DNA from: Roseburia hominis
Lineage (GTDB): Bacteria; Bacillota; Clostridia; Lachnospirales; Lachnospiraceae
DNA: 64,000 bases
Assembly: GCF_021531695.1 (NCBI RefSeq)
Contig: NZ_JADYUI010000008.1
Location: 1-64,000, forward strand
Reading direction: 5' to 3'
Position 1 is the first letter of the stretch, and the number at the start of each line of letters is the position of its first letter. The notes under the pieces are model-generated. The model did not search any database, was not told where the DNA came from, and saw only the letters and a program-made list of their open reading frames with translations. Of the stretch, positions 63,477 through 64,000 are shown piece after piece. Both the position numbers and the translations under genes were made by a program.

Positions 63477-64000
63477 ATATCTAACAACATCTGTACGCAT
63501 CCATACATTCCTGCCTGATTGCCAAGTGTTGCCATTGCGAACTTAGCATTTCTGCATGCATGGAATGTTCTGTCCATAAAATTTTTCTCGGTGACATCTA
63601 TCAGGATTGTTCCGGCTTTGGAAACACCACCACCGATAACAAAAACCTCCGGATTTACAACACATGCGACTGCTGCAAGCGCAGACCCTAACACTTCACC
63701 TAACTTTTCTACTAATTCCATTGCAACAGCATCTCCTGCTTTTGCTGCATCAAAAATGTCCTTTGCAGTAAGTTCGGACAAACTTTTTAAGGTAGTTTCT
63801 CTGCTCTCTGTTGCCAATGCTTTCTTTGCCATACGAACAATGCCGGTTGCAGACGCATACTGCTCCAGGCACCCTTTCTTTCCACAGCCACAAACATCTG
63901 TCTCTTCTTCATTTACCATGATATGACCGATTTCTCCGCCTGCACCATTAGAGCCTGCAATAATTTTTCCATTTACAATGATTCCGCCACCGACTCCGGT
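63473..64000 (-). CDS. ROK-family glucokinase, 5' part beyond the window
   Basis: The visible 175 codons encode the C-terminal half of a ROK sugar kinase: TGVGGGIIVNGKIIAGSNGAGGEIGH, the zinc motif CGCGKKGCLEQYAS and NPEVFVIGGGVSKAG. ROK glucokinases phosphorylate glucose with ATP at the entry of glycolysis. The start lies past position 64000. The gene ends QMLLDM with the TAA formed by the terminus of a family-1 repeat element, so the original C-terminus may have been changed. Confidence 0.92.
   Translation of the reverse strand, partial: TGVGGGIIVNGKIIAGSNGAGGEIGHIMVNEEETDVCGCGKKGCLEQYASATGIVRMAKKALATESRETTLKSLSELTAKDIFDAAKAGDAVAMELVEKLGEVLGSALAAVACVVNPEVFVIGGGVSKAGTILIDVTEKNFMDRTFHACRNAKFAMATLGNQAGMYGCVQMLLDM

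Overview
The window reads as a chromosomal segment of a low-GC Firmicute, most likely a Lachnospiraceae member (Clostridia). Support for this: an ATP-binding GlgC/GlgD pair, SpoVG, a DnaD/DnaI-type helicase-loading pair, a one-operon type II fatty acid cluster with FabK and a MarR-type regulator, a DUF4250 protein, a DUF6465 protein, a minimal SufB/SufC pair beside a separate NifS/NifU system, and strong AGGAGG ribosome binding sites. The species cannot be named from sequence alone. All domain names are recognised by eye, not by search.

Layout. 0.1-4.3 kb (minus): pth, a GlmU-type uridylyltransferase, spoVG, glgD and glgC. 4.5-9.6 kb (plus): murC, a cluster of DnaA-box sequences, dnaD-like and dnaI-like genes, then a long-form PRPP synthetase. 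9.6-17.5 kb (minus): DUF6465 protein, HPr-like protein, Na+/alanine symporter, an 841-aa secreted or anchored protein with a degenerate C39-like end, a small hypothetical, a patatin-like phospholipase and a DMT transporter. 17.6-21.5 kb (plus): MATE transporter and a three-gene ABC importer. 21.5-23.2 kb (minus): SufB-like and SufC. 23.7-25.9 kb (plus): LTA-synthase-family protein.

26-37.3 kb (minus) is a defence-type region. It holds a DUF2268 Zn-protease with its own palindrome-bearing promoter, a Wadjet-like operon in the order jetD-jetA-jetB-jetC, a YkgJ-family remnant, and a three-gene cassette of an AbiEi-like winged-helix protein, a 75-aa protein and a short HipA-like kinase. The cassette promoter sits inside a perfect 11-bp inverted repeat. 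This is the best candidate here for an undescribed toxin-antitoxin or defence system.

37.6-52.4 kb: gdhA, an HD hydrolase, an EAL-CBS-GGDEF protein, the fatty acid operon acpP-fabK-fabD-fabG-fabF-fabZ-accDA-fabH-marR (minus) behind three phased FabT-like boxes, a TPP riboswitch with thiT (plus), small hypotheticals, and a nitronate-monooxygenase-like gene broken by one in-frame stop. 52.4-53.0 kb is an intergenic patch rich in repeats and hairpins. 53-64 kb: mecA, pta, metY-cysK behind a Cys-codon-rich leader peptide, a radical SAM protein, and iscR, nifS, nifU, mnmA. It ends with tRNA-Pro(CGG) and the end of a ROK-family glucokinase cut by the window edge.

Several dispersed, protein-free repeat families with terminal inverted repeats lie between genes. 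They include a nested insertion between iscR and nifS, and a repeat whose terminus supplies the stop codon of the ROK gene. Most operons end in recognisable intrinsic terminators, so transcription units can be drawn with fair confidence.
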